Shown: in pieces, positions 50,773-57,970 of the stretch
How the letters are laid out: each line of letters opens with the position of its first letter
Numbering within the stretch: the first letter of the stretch is position 1
NCBI RefSeq assembly: GCF_029894425.1
Contig: NZ_JARXYJ010000001.1
Coordinates: 2,852,001 to 2,916,000, forward strand
DNA length: 64,000 nucleotides
From: Streptomyces sp. SAI-127
Lineage (GTDB): Bacteria > Actinomycetota > Actinomycetes > Streptomycetales > Streptomycetaceae
Reading direction: 5' to 3'
Program-made: the position numbers and the translations under genes
The notes under the pieces: model-generated
What the model was told of the DNA's origin: nothing
The model's input: only the letters and a program-made list of their open reading frames with translations
Database searches by the model: none

Positions 50773-52125
50773 TCAGACACCTTTCTCCACACTCGGCTGA
50801 GGAATGGGCGCCGGAAGCGACTTCGACTCAAGGCGCAGGCGTTGCAGCAGCGGTCCCGTCATGAGGCTGGTGACCAGCGCCATGACGACCATCGCGCTGA
50901 ACACGCGGTCGTCCAGCACCCCCAGGCCGAGGCCCACGTTCAGAATGACCAGTTCCGTCAGACCGCGGGCGTTGAGAAGGACGCCGAGCGCCATCGATTC
51001 CCGTCCCGACGCTCCCGTCAGCCGGGCCGATGTGGCGGCTCCGGCGAACTTGCCCACACAGGCCACCACGATGACGGCGACGGTCATGATGACGCCGTGC
51101 CCGCCGAGGCCACCCAGATCCACCGACAGCCCGGTCACGGTGAAGAAGACCGGCAGCAGGAAGAGACTGGTCTGTTCGATGCGTTCGGCGACCTGCGGGG
51201 CCTGTGCCTCGATGTGCTCGCGTGGCACCGCGGCACCGAAGGCGAAGGCACCGAACACGGCGTGCAGTCCGATCTCGTTGGTCGCCCAGGCTGACAGCAG
51301 GACCCCGGTGACGAGGAGGGCGTGGATGAGGGCGCCGCCCGCCGCCCACCGTCGCTGCGGGGCCAGCAGCCAGCGCAGTCCCGGACGCACGATGTAGACC
51401 AGGCAGATCAAAAACATGCCCGATTCCAGCACCATCCGCACCAAAGGAGAGGGGCCGCTCGCAGTCGCGATGACGACGATGACGGCGAGTACGCACCAGG
51501 CGAGGAAGTCCTGGATGGCAGCGCAGGCCAGTGACAGGGCACCGATACGGCTGCGCTGCAGGCCCCCTTCGGAGATGATCCGGGCCAGCACCGGGAAGGC
51601 GGTGATCGACATAGCCGCCCCGAGGAAGAGCGCCGGGGCCAACACGCCCTCGGTGCTCAGCTGCGACTTGTCGTACCAGGGGTACAGGAGCACGGCGAGT
51701 CCCGCACCCAGTGCGAACGGCAGCGCCACAGAACTGAGGGACACCACGGTGACCTGGCGGCCGGCGCCTCGCAGCCGGCGAAAGTCCAGCTCGTAACCGA
51801 TGCCGAACATGAAGAGCACGAGCCCGAGTTGCGACAGGGCCTGGAGGATCGGCCGTGTGTCTGACGGGAACAGGTCTTCGGTGAGGTTGCCCGGCAGGAG
51901 GCCCAGCAGGCTCGGCCCCAGCGCCAGACCGGCGACGATCTCTCCCATGACCGCCGGCTGGCGAACGCTTCTGGCCAGCCGGGCGAACACGAATGCCGCG
52001 GCGAGAATCACGGCCAGCCCGGCGAGCATGTCGCCAGTCACAGCGTCGCCGGAGCGGGCGGCGGCCAAATTGACATCCAATATCAACACCCTTCCCGTCA
52101 CTAAAAAAACGCGAGATATATTCAC
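50773..52125 (-). CDS. CPA2-family cation/proton antiporter
   Basis: A polytopic Na+(K+)/H+ exchanger, up to 450 residues with about 12-13 hydrophobic segments. It has ARLARSVRQPAVMGEIVAGLALGPSLLG near the N-terminus and FMFGIGYELD, AMSITAFPVLARII, PVFFTVTGLSVDL and LLNARGLTELVILNVGL later, all typical of KefB/NapA-type antiporters. The start is uncertain: GTG 52125 (no ribosome site, and codon 8 is the rare TTA), TTG 52080 (after GGGAAGGG) or GTG 52041 just before MLAGLAVIL. It lies between the two piperazate genes, and a cluster palindrome stands upstream. It may adjust ion balance or aid self-resistance; the link to the product is by position only. Confidence 0.9.
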   Translation of the reverse strand: MNISRVFLVTGRVLILDVNLAAARSGDAVTGDMLAGLAVILAAAFVFARLARSVRQPAVMGEIVAGLALGPSLLGLLPGNLTEDLFPSDTRPILQALSQLGLVLFMFGIGYELDFRRLRGAGRQVTVVSLSSVALPFALGAGLAVLLYPWYDKSQLSTEGVLAPALFLGAAMSITAFPVLARIISEGGLQRSRIGALSLACAAIQDFLAWCVLAVIVVIATASGPSPLVRMVLESGMFLICLVYIVRPGLRWLLAPQRRWAAGGALIHALLVTGVLLSAWATNEIGLHAVFGAFAFGAAVPREHIEAQAPQVAERIEQTSLFLLPVFFTVTGLSVDLGGLGGHGVIMTVAVIVVACVGKFAGAATSARLTGASGRESMALGVLLNARGLTELVILNVGLGLGVLDDRVFSAMVVMALVTSLMTGPLLQRLRLESKSLPAPIPQPSVEKGV

Positions 52126-52396
52126 CAGGACACTGGTCGACGGTGATCAGCGGCAAACCGGAGTCTGCTGCGACCGTTTTCACGCCCTTCGATGACAGTA
52201 CGAGCCAATGCACCCCCATGACGACACCATCCTGTCCCGCTGACAGGACAAGGCGCATTCTGATTCCAACTCGCCGCCCGTCTGGTACGGTACGCCGGGC
52301 GCGAAAATAGAGCAGGCCGTCTACAACCTGGCTCAAACAACCAGGACACCAGAGGTACATTCACGGAGATGCATTCCAAAGGAAGGGACTGCTGTC
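52126..52396. promoter_or_regulatory. Divergent promoter region with palindrome site 6 (52233-52250)
   Basis: TGTCCCGCTGACAGGACA at 52233-52250, a well conserved cluster palindrome. It lies 147 nt before the piperazate synthase and 108-192 nt before the antiporter. TACGGT at 52286-52291 is a -10 candidate for the synthase gene. No gene lies in the interval. Confidence 0.65.
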
Positions 52397-53041
52397 ATGT
52401 TCGTTCCCTGCCAATATCGCCAACCGAACGGTACCTGGATGGCTGACCTGATCCGCAAAAATCCGTTGGCGTTGCTGACGACCAATGGCACAGACCATCG
52501 GGAGCCGTTCGCCACACACTTGCCCGTAATTCCGGATCCCCGGATGACCGGGGAGTGGGCCGCCGACCTGTCAGGCGGCCTCCTGCTCGGACACATGAAC
52601 GTTCAGAACCCCCATTGGTCAGCGCTCAGGGACGGTGACCCGGTCCTGCTGGTCTTCACCGGTCCGCACGCCTACGTCTCGCCGACGGTGTACGAGAAGG
52701 CCCCCGCTGCTCCCACCTGGAACTTCACTTCTGTTCACGTGCACGGCGTGGCCGAGAAAATCAAACGCACCGAAGAGACCTTGGACGTCGTACAGTCCAC
52801 GGTCCGCACCTTCGAGGCTGAATTCGGCACCGACTGGGACATGGCGGACTCCGTCGACTACTTCCGCAAAATTCTCCCTGGCGTGGGCGCATTTCGCGTC
52901 ACAGTGTCCGGAGCGGACGGCATGTTCAAACTCAGCCAGGAACAGGAGCCCCAGATCCGCGAGCGAGTGCGACAGTCGTTCGCCGACAGTTCGCGCGGCA
53001 TCCACCGGGAAACCGCGGATTACATGGGCCGACTGCCGTAG
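52397..53041 (+). CDS. ktzT: Piperazate synthase, KtzT/PipB type (PaiB fold)
   Basis: A 214-residue member of the family usually auto-annotated as FMN-binding negative transcriptional regulator (PaiB). Characterised KtzT is a heme enzyme that joins the two nitrogens of N5-hydroxyornithine to give piperazate. Family landmarks seen: FVPCQYRQPNGTWMADLI, NPLALLTTNG, FATHLPVIPD, GHMNVQNPHW, FTGPHAYVSPTVY, PTWNFTSVHVHGVAE and the C-terminal FKLSQEQEP. The KtzI-type hydroxylase nearby and piperazate codes in modules 3 and 4 make the enzyme, not the regulator, assignment the right one. The symbol denotes the homologue. Confidence 0.93.
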   Translation: MFVPCQYRQPNGTWMADLIRKNPLALLTTNGTDHREPFATHLPVIPDPRMTGEWAADLSGGLLLGHMNVQNPHWSALRDGDPVLLVFTGPHAYVSPTVYEKAPAAPTWNFTSVHVHGVAEKIKRTEETLDVVQSTVRTFEAEFGTDWDMADSVDYFRKILPGVGAFRVTVSGADGMFKLSQEQEPQIRERVRQSFADSSRGIHRETADYMGRLP

Positions 53042-53070
53042 GGGCGGTGGACCCGGGCCGGTCCCGCCCC
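53041..53070. terminator. Hairpin terminator between convergent genes
   Basis: GGGGCG-GT-GGACC (from 53041, overlapping the stop codon) pairs with GGTCC-CGCCCC ending at 53070, with a 2-nt bulge and 6-nt loop. It separates the piperazate synthase from the convergent LmbU-type gene. Confidence 0.6.
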
Positions 53071-53102
53071 TGTCGTGGGACCGACCACGGCGGACCCGCT
53101 GG

Positions 53103-53795
53103 TCAGACTTCGGCCTCAGGCCGGTCCGCCAGCGCTTCAAGATCCTCCAGCGCCCGTTCAGCCGCGCGGTCGAGCGTCGTCAGGACCCATTTCTCGAGTT
53201 CGATGCCGGAATGCTCCGCCGCTTCATGCCATCGTCGGAAACGATTGCCGGGAACCTCTAGGCGGCGAGTGGCGTTGGATTGTTCCTTACCACTCACCTC
53301 TTTCTCGCGCGAGCCTTGGATGGCCTTGCGTAACTGCTTGGTGGTCCAGTTCCGCTGCTCCGCGCTGTTGAGCCAATACTCCTGTTCATCCACCGTCAGT
53401 GAAGCCACCTCGGCGTGATGCTGGAAGCTCAGCCTGGCGCGCCGACGACCGAACTCGAAACGGCGGGCGACCCACGCATAGTTGCGCAGTGTCTGGTATT
53501 TCAGCCCGGCCGATCGAATGCCCCGTTCGTACCGGTCCGCGTAGTTGTCCTTCCCGTAAACGAGCCAGTCGCCCAGCCACCAAGCGGACGAGTCCACAAC
53601 GCCGGCTAGGGTGCGGCCGGCCCGCTCCCAGGTTTCAAAATTCAGGCCGGACGGTATCTGCAGACCGACTCGTGTAGTCAATACCTCGTTTCCCTGCGGC
53701 GCGGTGTGCGCCGATCTCGAGTTTCCGCGTCCTGACGCCGAGGCTCTCGCGGACAGGGCGACACCGGGCGAGGTCATGTTACGGACAGCACTCAT
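53103..53795 (-). CDS. LmbU-family transcriptional regulator
   Basis: A 230-residue protein. The stretch IPSGLNFETWERAGRTLAGVVDSSAWWLGDWLVYGKDNYADRYERGI, continued by LKYQTLRNYAWVARRFE and SFQHHAEVASL, is the hallmark of LmbU/NovE/HrmB-type regulators, which activate lincomycin, novobiocin and hormaomycin clusters. It lacks a classic HTH annotation but binds DNA in LmbU. The extra ~40 N-terminal residues are low complexity, so a start at a later codon is possible. It lies at the right flank of the cluster, convergent with the piperazate synthase. A likely second pathway activator, beside the LuxR-type protein. Confidence 0.9.
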   Translation of the reverse strand: MSAVRNMTSPGVALSARASASGRGNSRSAHTAPQGNEVLTTRVGLQIPSGLNFETWERAGRTLAGVVDSSAWWLGDWLVYGKDNYADRYERGIRSAGLKYQTLRNYAWVARRFEFGRRRARLSFQHHAEVASLTVDEQEYWLNSAEQRNWTTKQLRKAIQGSREKEVSGKEQSNATRRLEVPGNRFRRWHEAAEHSGIELEKWVLTTLDRAAERALEDLEALADRPEAEV

Positions 53796-54485
53796 GATCT
53801 TTCCTCCCGTTGGCCATTGAATCGAGTCAACAAACGGTGCCGATACTCCTGCTCACGCAGTCGATGCGGACGGTCGAGGTCGGAGAAATTCTTAGTTGTC
53901 GAAGGCCACCGGCTCAACCGGAGCACCTGGCGGTCACCCCCTGACACACGGCGCCGCAGGGCCTTTCACTCGCGTTCCCTCACGCACATCCGGATGCGCT
54001 GATCCGGCCACATTGAGGCCGAGCCGCCAAGGCAGTCATCCCTCGGCGGGACGGACGCAAGTCAAACCCAGCGCGCACAGCAGCAGCAAGGAACACACTG
54101 CGACCCACCGGGACTTTGGAATGTTTATACGTCCCGCCAGGCTGAAGCGTCTGGTCATTCCTGCCGCGCTGAACAGACCCTTTTACCTTCGTGACGACCG
54201 ATGCCGATGCGTGGCCGCCGCCACGGGCGACGTCCGACCGGGCGGGCGCGCACACCTGTCACTGCTGTCTCAAAGGAGCCGCTGGAAGATCGGTTCCCCT
54301 TGCACCTACACCTCTGGCTGCGGATGCTTGCCGAGGGTTCCGAAGCGACCTCTCGACACCGGAAGGGTGACGGAAGTGGGACAGGCATGGAGCGACTCTC
54401 CGCAGTTCAGGGCCGAAGTCGATCATTCCCACAGAGCCGCGCACACCGTCCCGCACCGGCTGCATGACACTCCAGCAAGATCAAA
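53796..54485. other. Intergenic, no gene supported
   Basis: About 690 nt between divergent regulator genes. Local composition is less GC-biased at third positions in every frame. Apart from the promoters at its two ends, nothing recognisable was seen. Confidence 0.5.
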
Positions 54486-54538
54486 ACTGTCATGACACAA
54501 ATTTGTGTCATGACAGTCAGGGCAGCTATGCTGCTAAT
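54486..54538 (+). promoter_or_regulatory. 32-bp perfect palindrome and leaderless promoter of the MarR-like gene
   Basis: 54486-54517 is a perfect 32-bp inverted repeat centred between AAA and TTT; the inner half is TGACACAAATTTGTGTCA. TTGTGT (54503-54508) as -35, an 18-nt spacer and TATGCT (54527-54532) as -10 place the start point at GTG 54539, six bases downstream, so the mRNA would be leaderless. The palindrome covers the -35, ideal for autorepression by the MarR-like product. Confidence 0.75.
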
Positions 54539-55036
54539 GTGCCGCATGATACGCAGTTGATCTTCGCCGATCACCTCGGCCGCTTTTACGCGCGCCAGTA
54601 CGGCTTCCCTCCGATGGCCGGCCGCCTGCTCGGGTACCTCTTCGTCTGTGATCCGCCGCAGCAGACGATCGACGAGCTGAGCGAGGCTCTACTGGCCAGC
54701 CGAAGTGCCATCACCGGGGCGGTCAAGCTGCTGGAGGGCTACCAGATGGCACGCCGAACGCGGACCGCCGGCGAGCGCGTGGACCGGGTGAGCCTGAACC
54801 CGGTGAGCCAGCAACCCCAGCACTTCGACTCAGCCGTCCACAAGGAGCATGCAGAGCTGTTCCGCGAGGGCCTGGCCTTGCTGGCCGATGCCCCACCGGA
54901 GCGTCGAGCGCCATTGGAGGAAATGATCGCACTGGCCGAGTTCCTGGCCGCGCGCTTGCCCGCGCTCCTGAATGAGTGGCACAAACACCGCGACCAGCTT
55001 CGAGCACCGACGAGCCAGCCCGCGTCGCCTGAATAG
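54539..55036 (+). CDS. MarR/GbsR-like winged-helix regulator
   Basis: A 165-residue protein: HDTQLIFADHLGRFYARQYGFPPMAGRLLGYLFVCDPPQQTIDELSEALLASRSAITGAVKLLEGYQMARRTRTAGERVDRVSLNP by content is a GbsR/MarR-type winged helix, with the recognition helix around SRSAITGAVKLLEG and the wing at RTAGERVDRV. The C-terminal ~70 residues are helical, for dimerisation. GTG 54539 was chosen over ATG 54464 because the latter lies upstream of the perfect operator palindrome and -10 element. A small repeat protein gene follows after 70 nt. It probably represses its own operon; the ligand is unknown. Confidence 0.85.
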   Translation: MPHDTQLIFADHLGRFYARQYGFPPMAGRLLGYLFVCDPPQQTIDELSEALLASRSAITGAVKLLEGYQMARRTRTAGERVDRVSLNPVSQQPQHFDSAVHKEHAELFREGLALLADAPPERRAPLEEMIALAEFLAARLPALLNEWHKHRDQLRAPTSQPASPE

Positions 55037-55106
55037 GCGGGTCCTTGCGGGGGCACACCGGCCAGGGCCGACCGGCTCTGGGAGAGACCATGGGAGAGCG
55101 TCCGGC

Positions 55107-55451
55107 ATGACCGACTCCGATCTGTCCGACCTGCGTGAACGAGCCGCGAAAGGCGACACCGCCGCGGCCGACGAGCTGATCGAACTCGCCACCGAGAACG
55201 GCGACATGAAAGAACTGCGCCGCCTCGCCGACCAAGGCAACAGCACAGCCACCGACCAACTCATCGAACTCGCCACCGAGAACGGCGACATGAAAGAACT
55301 GCGCCGCCTCGCCGACCAAGGCAACAGCACAGCCACCGACCAACTCATCGAACTCGCCACCGAGAACGGCGACATGAAAGAACTGCGCCGCCTCGCCGAC
55401 CAGGGCAACAGCACAGCCACCGACCAGCTCATCGAACTCTCTTCCGAGTAG
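55107..55451 (+). CDS. Small helical-repeat protein of unknown function
   Basis: A 114-residue protein that is almost wholly a 28-residue repeat: IELATENGDMKELRRLADQG then NSTATDQL, three perfect or near-perfect copies after a diverged first unit (LSDLRERAAKGDTAAADEL). The pattern resembles two-helix Sel1/TPR-like or HEAT-like solenoid repeats. No signal peptide. ATG 55107 follows the MarR-like gene, and the two are probably co-transcribed. Function unknown; such solenoids usually bind proteins. Confidence 0.78.
   Translation: MTDSDLSDLRERAAKGDTAAADELIELATENGDMKELRRLADQGNSTATDQLIELATENGDMKELRRLADQGNSTATDQLIELATENGDMKELRRLADQGNSTATDQLIELSSE
55179..55430 (+). repeat. Three tandem 84-bp units inside the repeat protein gene
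   Basis: Units start at 55179, 55263 and 55347, each 84 nt (28 codons) and identical or within a few bases of each other, with a partial fourth from 55431. The near-identity at DNA level, including synonymous positions, indicates very recent expansion and likely copy-number variation among strains. Confidence 0.93.
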
Positions 55452-55602
55452 CCGTCCTTCGCCGGTTCCTCGAGCGAGAGGCAGACCAGGAAGGCAGCCT
55501 CCTCCCGGCCGCCGTACTTCCATGGCACTCTTCCGACCTCGCACATCCACTGGGCCGGGCGAGCCACGGTGACGGGCACGGTCTCGACCGCCGCGTGTCC
55601 CA

Positions 55603-56895
55603 GTGACTCCCGCGACCAACCACCGCCCGCTCAATGAGAAGCCGAAAGTTTCAGATTACGGGGGAAGTGTGGCGAAACACTGCGGACTTGAAACACTCGA
55701 CGAAATCATCGGTGACCACGCACCAGCGGCTGATGGTGAGCACCTCAAAGAGTTCTGCTCACAGATCTTCCGTCACCTTTCGCGGGTCGACCAGCGCCGC
55801 TGCGCGCACGCCTACCTGGAGGCTCTTCTCGCCACTCCTGGTAAGAAGTCCATCCAGCGCCTGGCCCGCACAGTTTCCGCCTCCCCTGCAGCAGCCCAGT
55901 CATTGCGTCAGTTCGTCAACGCCAGCCCCTGGAGTTGGGAACCGGCCATGCACGAACTCGCCGCTTGGGCCGAAGGGCACGGCCCGGTCAACGCCTGGTC
56001 CATCGGTCGTGCCTTCCTGCCCAAGTGCGGGGAGCGCTCGGTCGGGGTGCACCGCCACTACGACCCATTCTCCAACCGCACCCTCAACTGCCAAGTGGGT
56101 TACGGGGCATTCCTGAACATCGGCGCCGCGTACATACCCGTGGCATGGGAGCTGTCGCTGCCCGGGCCATGGAACGACAGTCCCAAACTGCGTCAACGCT
56201 CCCGCGTTCCGGACACCGAACGCTATCGTCCGCCATGGGCCCACGTCCTCGGTCTGGTGGACACCCTAGCGGTCCGTCGGAAACCCGCGCCCATAGTGGC
56301 GGACCTGGACGACGAGCAGGACGTAGGACTTCTCGTCGACGGCCTCACCCAACGCGGTCACACCTTCGTCATCGCTGTGCCGCGCAATATGCCGGTGACC
56401 GTGGACGAGCGCCTCGGCACCCACCGAATGCGGCGCGCCGCAACGCAACTCGCTTCCCTGGGCGGTCCGTTGAAGACGCTGGCCCTCGCCACGCGGGGCG
56501 GCGGACGCCGCCTTGCCCACATCCTGTCCGTGCCGGTGCACCTGCAGGGGACGAAGTCCGGTGCAGCCCCGGACCGGCCGTATCAGCTCTTCACCGAGAT
56601 GCGGGCGGACAACCGCCCCGGTCCTGTCTGGCTCACCAATCTTCCGCACCAGGGTCTGCCGATCGCCGTCAACCTGGCATCGCATGCGGCCGGCCCTGCG
56701 GTCGCCGTGACTGCAATGGCCCAGTGGTTCGGATTACTGGACTTCGAGGGACGCTCGTTTCCCGGCTGGCACCATCACATGTGCCTGGTCTCTTCCGCGT
56801 ACGCCTACAGACGCCTCGGCCGATCGTCAGGTCAAAAACTCCACGTGCCCACCCCATGCCGGGAAACCACACCCGCCCCCTGCAGGATTCAGTAG
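55603..56895 (+). CDS. IS701-like DDE transposase homologue
   Basis: About 430 residues from GTG 55603 (a later GTG in the frame is possible). SIGRAFLPKCGERSVGVHRHYDPFSNRTLNCQVGYGAFL, then WELSLPGPWNDSPKLRQRSRVPDTE, then PIVADLDDEQDVGLLVDGL by content matches the IS701-type transposases common in Streptomyces. The C-terminal LLDFEGRSFPGWHHHMCLVSSAYAYRRL is also family-like. No terminal inverted repeats or target duplication were found, so the element may be domesticated or degraded. It lies where the cluster seems to end. Confidence 0.75.
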   Translation: MTPATNHRPLNEKPKVSDYGGSVAKHCGLETLDEIIGDHAPAADGEHLKEFCSQIFRHLSRVDQRRCAHAYLEALLATPGKKSIQRLARTVSASPAAAQSLRQFVNASPWSWEPAMHELAAWAEGHGPVNAWSIGRAFLPKCGERSVGVHRHYDPFSNRTLNCQVGYGAFLNIGAAYIPVAWELSLPGPWNDSPKLRQRSRVPDTERYRPPWAHVLGLVDTLAVRRKPAPIVADLDDEQDVGLLVDGLTQRGHTFVIAVPRNMPVTVDERLGTHRMRRAATQLASLGGPLKTLALATRGGGRRLAHILSVPVHLQGTKSGAAPDRPYQLFTEMRADNRPGPVWLTNLPHQGLPIAVNLASHAAGPAVAVTAMAQWFGLLDFEGRSFPGWHHHMCLVSSAYAYRRLGRSSGQKLHVPTPCRETTPAPCRIQ

Positions 56896-56959
56896 CGCAC
56901 GCCGTCGTCCTCCTGACATCCGCAGGCACACAGCGGAACGCGAGAAGCTTCTCCATACC

Positions 56960-57400
56960 ACGTGTATGGGAGGGATGAGGGACGCGGTCGCGGCGGCAGG
57001 CGACGCGTCGTACGTCGACTCGTTGCCAGAACTCGCCGACATGAGGAGGCATCACCAGTCGCTCCTTCGCGTGTCTGAGCGCGCCCACGACCGGATGAGG
57101 AGAAGTCAGCCGCGTGAGAACCGGAATCACCGGGGCATCGCCCGTCGGCTTCCGGCTCCGTGAGTTGGGCCCCTCTGCGAGGTACAGCTCCCACACACCT
57201 GCCCCGATGCGGACCTTCTCGATGCGTTTGCCGGGAGGTTCCAGTCCGTGCCGCTTCGCACAACCGATGACCTTCCGCCACTTGGCGCCCTGGTCGTCAT
57301 CGGCGACAGGACACGCTCCACGGTGAGAAGCCGCTCGACCAACTCGGTCGCCTCGGCTTGTCGCGCACGAGCGACGGGCCGCTCGGCGTGGGACACGGAG
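56960..57400 (-). pseudogene. Frame-broken remnant of an actinomycete hypothetical protein
   Basis: Minus-strand coding-like sequence reads RQAEATELVERLLTVERVLS (about 57310-57370), then changes frame near 57300 to DDQGAKWRKVIGCAKRHGLEP, PGKRIEKVRIGAGVWELYLA and later TRLTSPHPVVGALRHAKERL. The style (AAKRHG.PPGK..., HPVV.A.R) is that of a large Streptomyces hypothetical protein family of unknown function. The frameshift and missing ends mark it as a decayed fragment. Borders approximate. Confidence 0.4.
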
Positions 57401-57890
57401 CTACGCCCGCGCCCGGCAGGTCCGCCGGATGCCGCCTGGTCGCCCCCTGCAGTCGACGTCGGCTCCCCAGGACAGGAAGTAGCGACCATCCTCGGTGGCC
57501 TCCACGATCGCTTCCCCATCCGCCCCGACTGATCCTCAACAACCCTCGATCACGCAATGCATATGCCGACCGCCAAGCCCCCGGCGCCCAGGCTGCGAGA
57601 TTTTCCTCACCGGCCGCGAGCCCTGGGACTTTCCTGGGACTTCCGGCCGCATCAGCCAGTACGAGCGTGAAACAACCGAAAGAGCATTCATGCAGGTCAA
57701 CGACCTGCGACAGCAAGACACCGCAGGCTACGGCGTTGGCTCGTCTCTTCCGGGACATCTGACCGCGCCATGAGCTGGTCGGTGTCCGCGTCGTCCGGCG
57801 GTCCGGAGTGCCGGACGGCAAGGAGCACATCCAGCGGGTCCGTCTGATCCGTTCCCTCATCCAACGCGTCGGCCCCCTCGCTTGCACTGC
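57401..57890. other. Intergenic, no gene supported
   Basis: About 490 nt without consistent coding bias in any frame; frames that are open lack ribosome sites. Together with the preceding remnant and transposase it looks like a scar zone at the cluster border. Confidence 0.45.
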
Positions 57891-57932
57891 GGAAACCGAT
57901 CTGTTTTCCTACCTGGAAACAGATCGGTTTCC
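57891..57932. promoter_or_regulatory. Paired TetR-type operators upstream of the MFS gene
   Basis: AAACCGATCTGTTT and its inverse AAACAGATCGGTTT are centred at 57899.5 and 57923.5, forming a larger inverted repeat with arms GGAAACCGATCTGTTT... A third copy, AAACCGATCAGTTT, lies at 59473-59486 before the tetR gene. Shared sites at both promoters imply that the adjacent TetR-family protein controls the exporter and itself. Confidence 0.8.
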
Positions 57933-57970
57933 TACCGGTGCTCGGGCACGACCAGCGACAGAGGGAAAAG

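Noticed and set aside
52397..53041. FMN-binding negative transcriptional regulator (PaiB)
   Set aside because: This is the default annotation for the fold, but KtzT homologues are piperazate synthases, and the pathway partners are present here.
55179..55430. Tandem repeats as a CRISPR-like or iteron array
   Set aside because: Units are contiguous, in frame, lack spacers and encode a regular 28-residue motif.
54830..55579. Minus-strand frame with a striking repeated AVLLPWSARRRSSFMSPF pattern
   Set aside because: It is the antisense reading of the 84-bp tandem repeats; the plus-strand gene has the start, ribosome context and sensible protein repeat.
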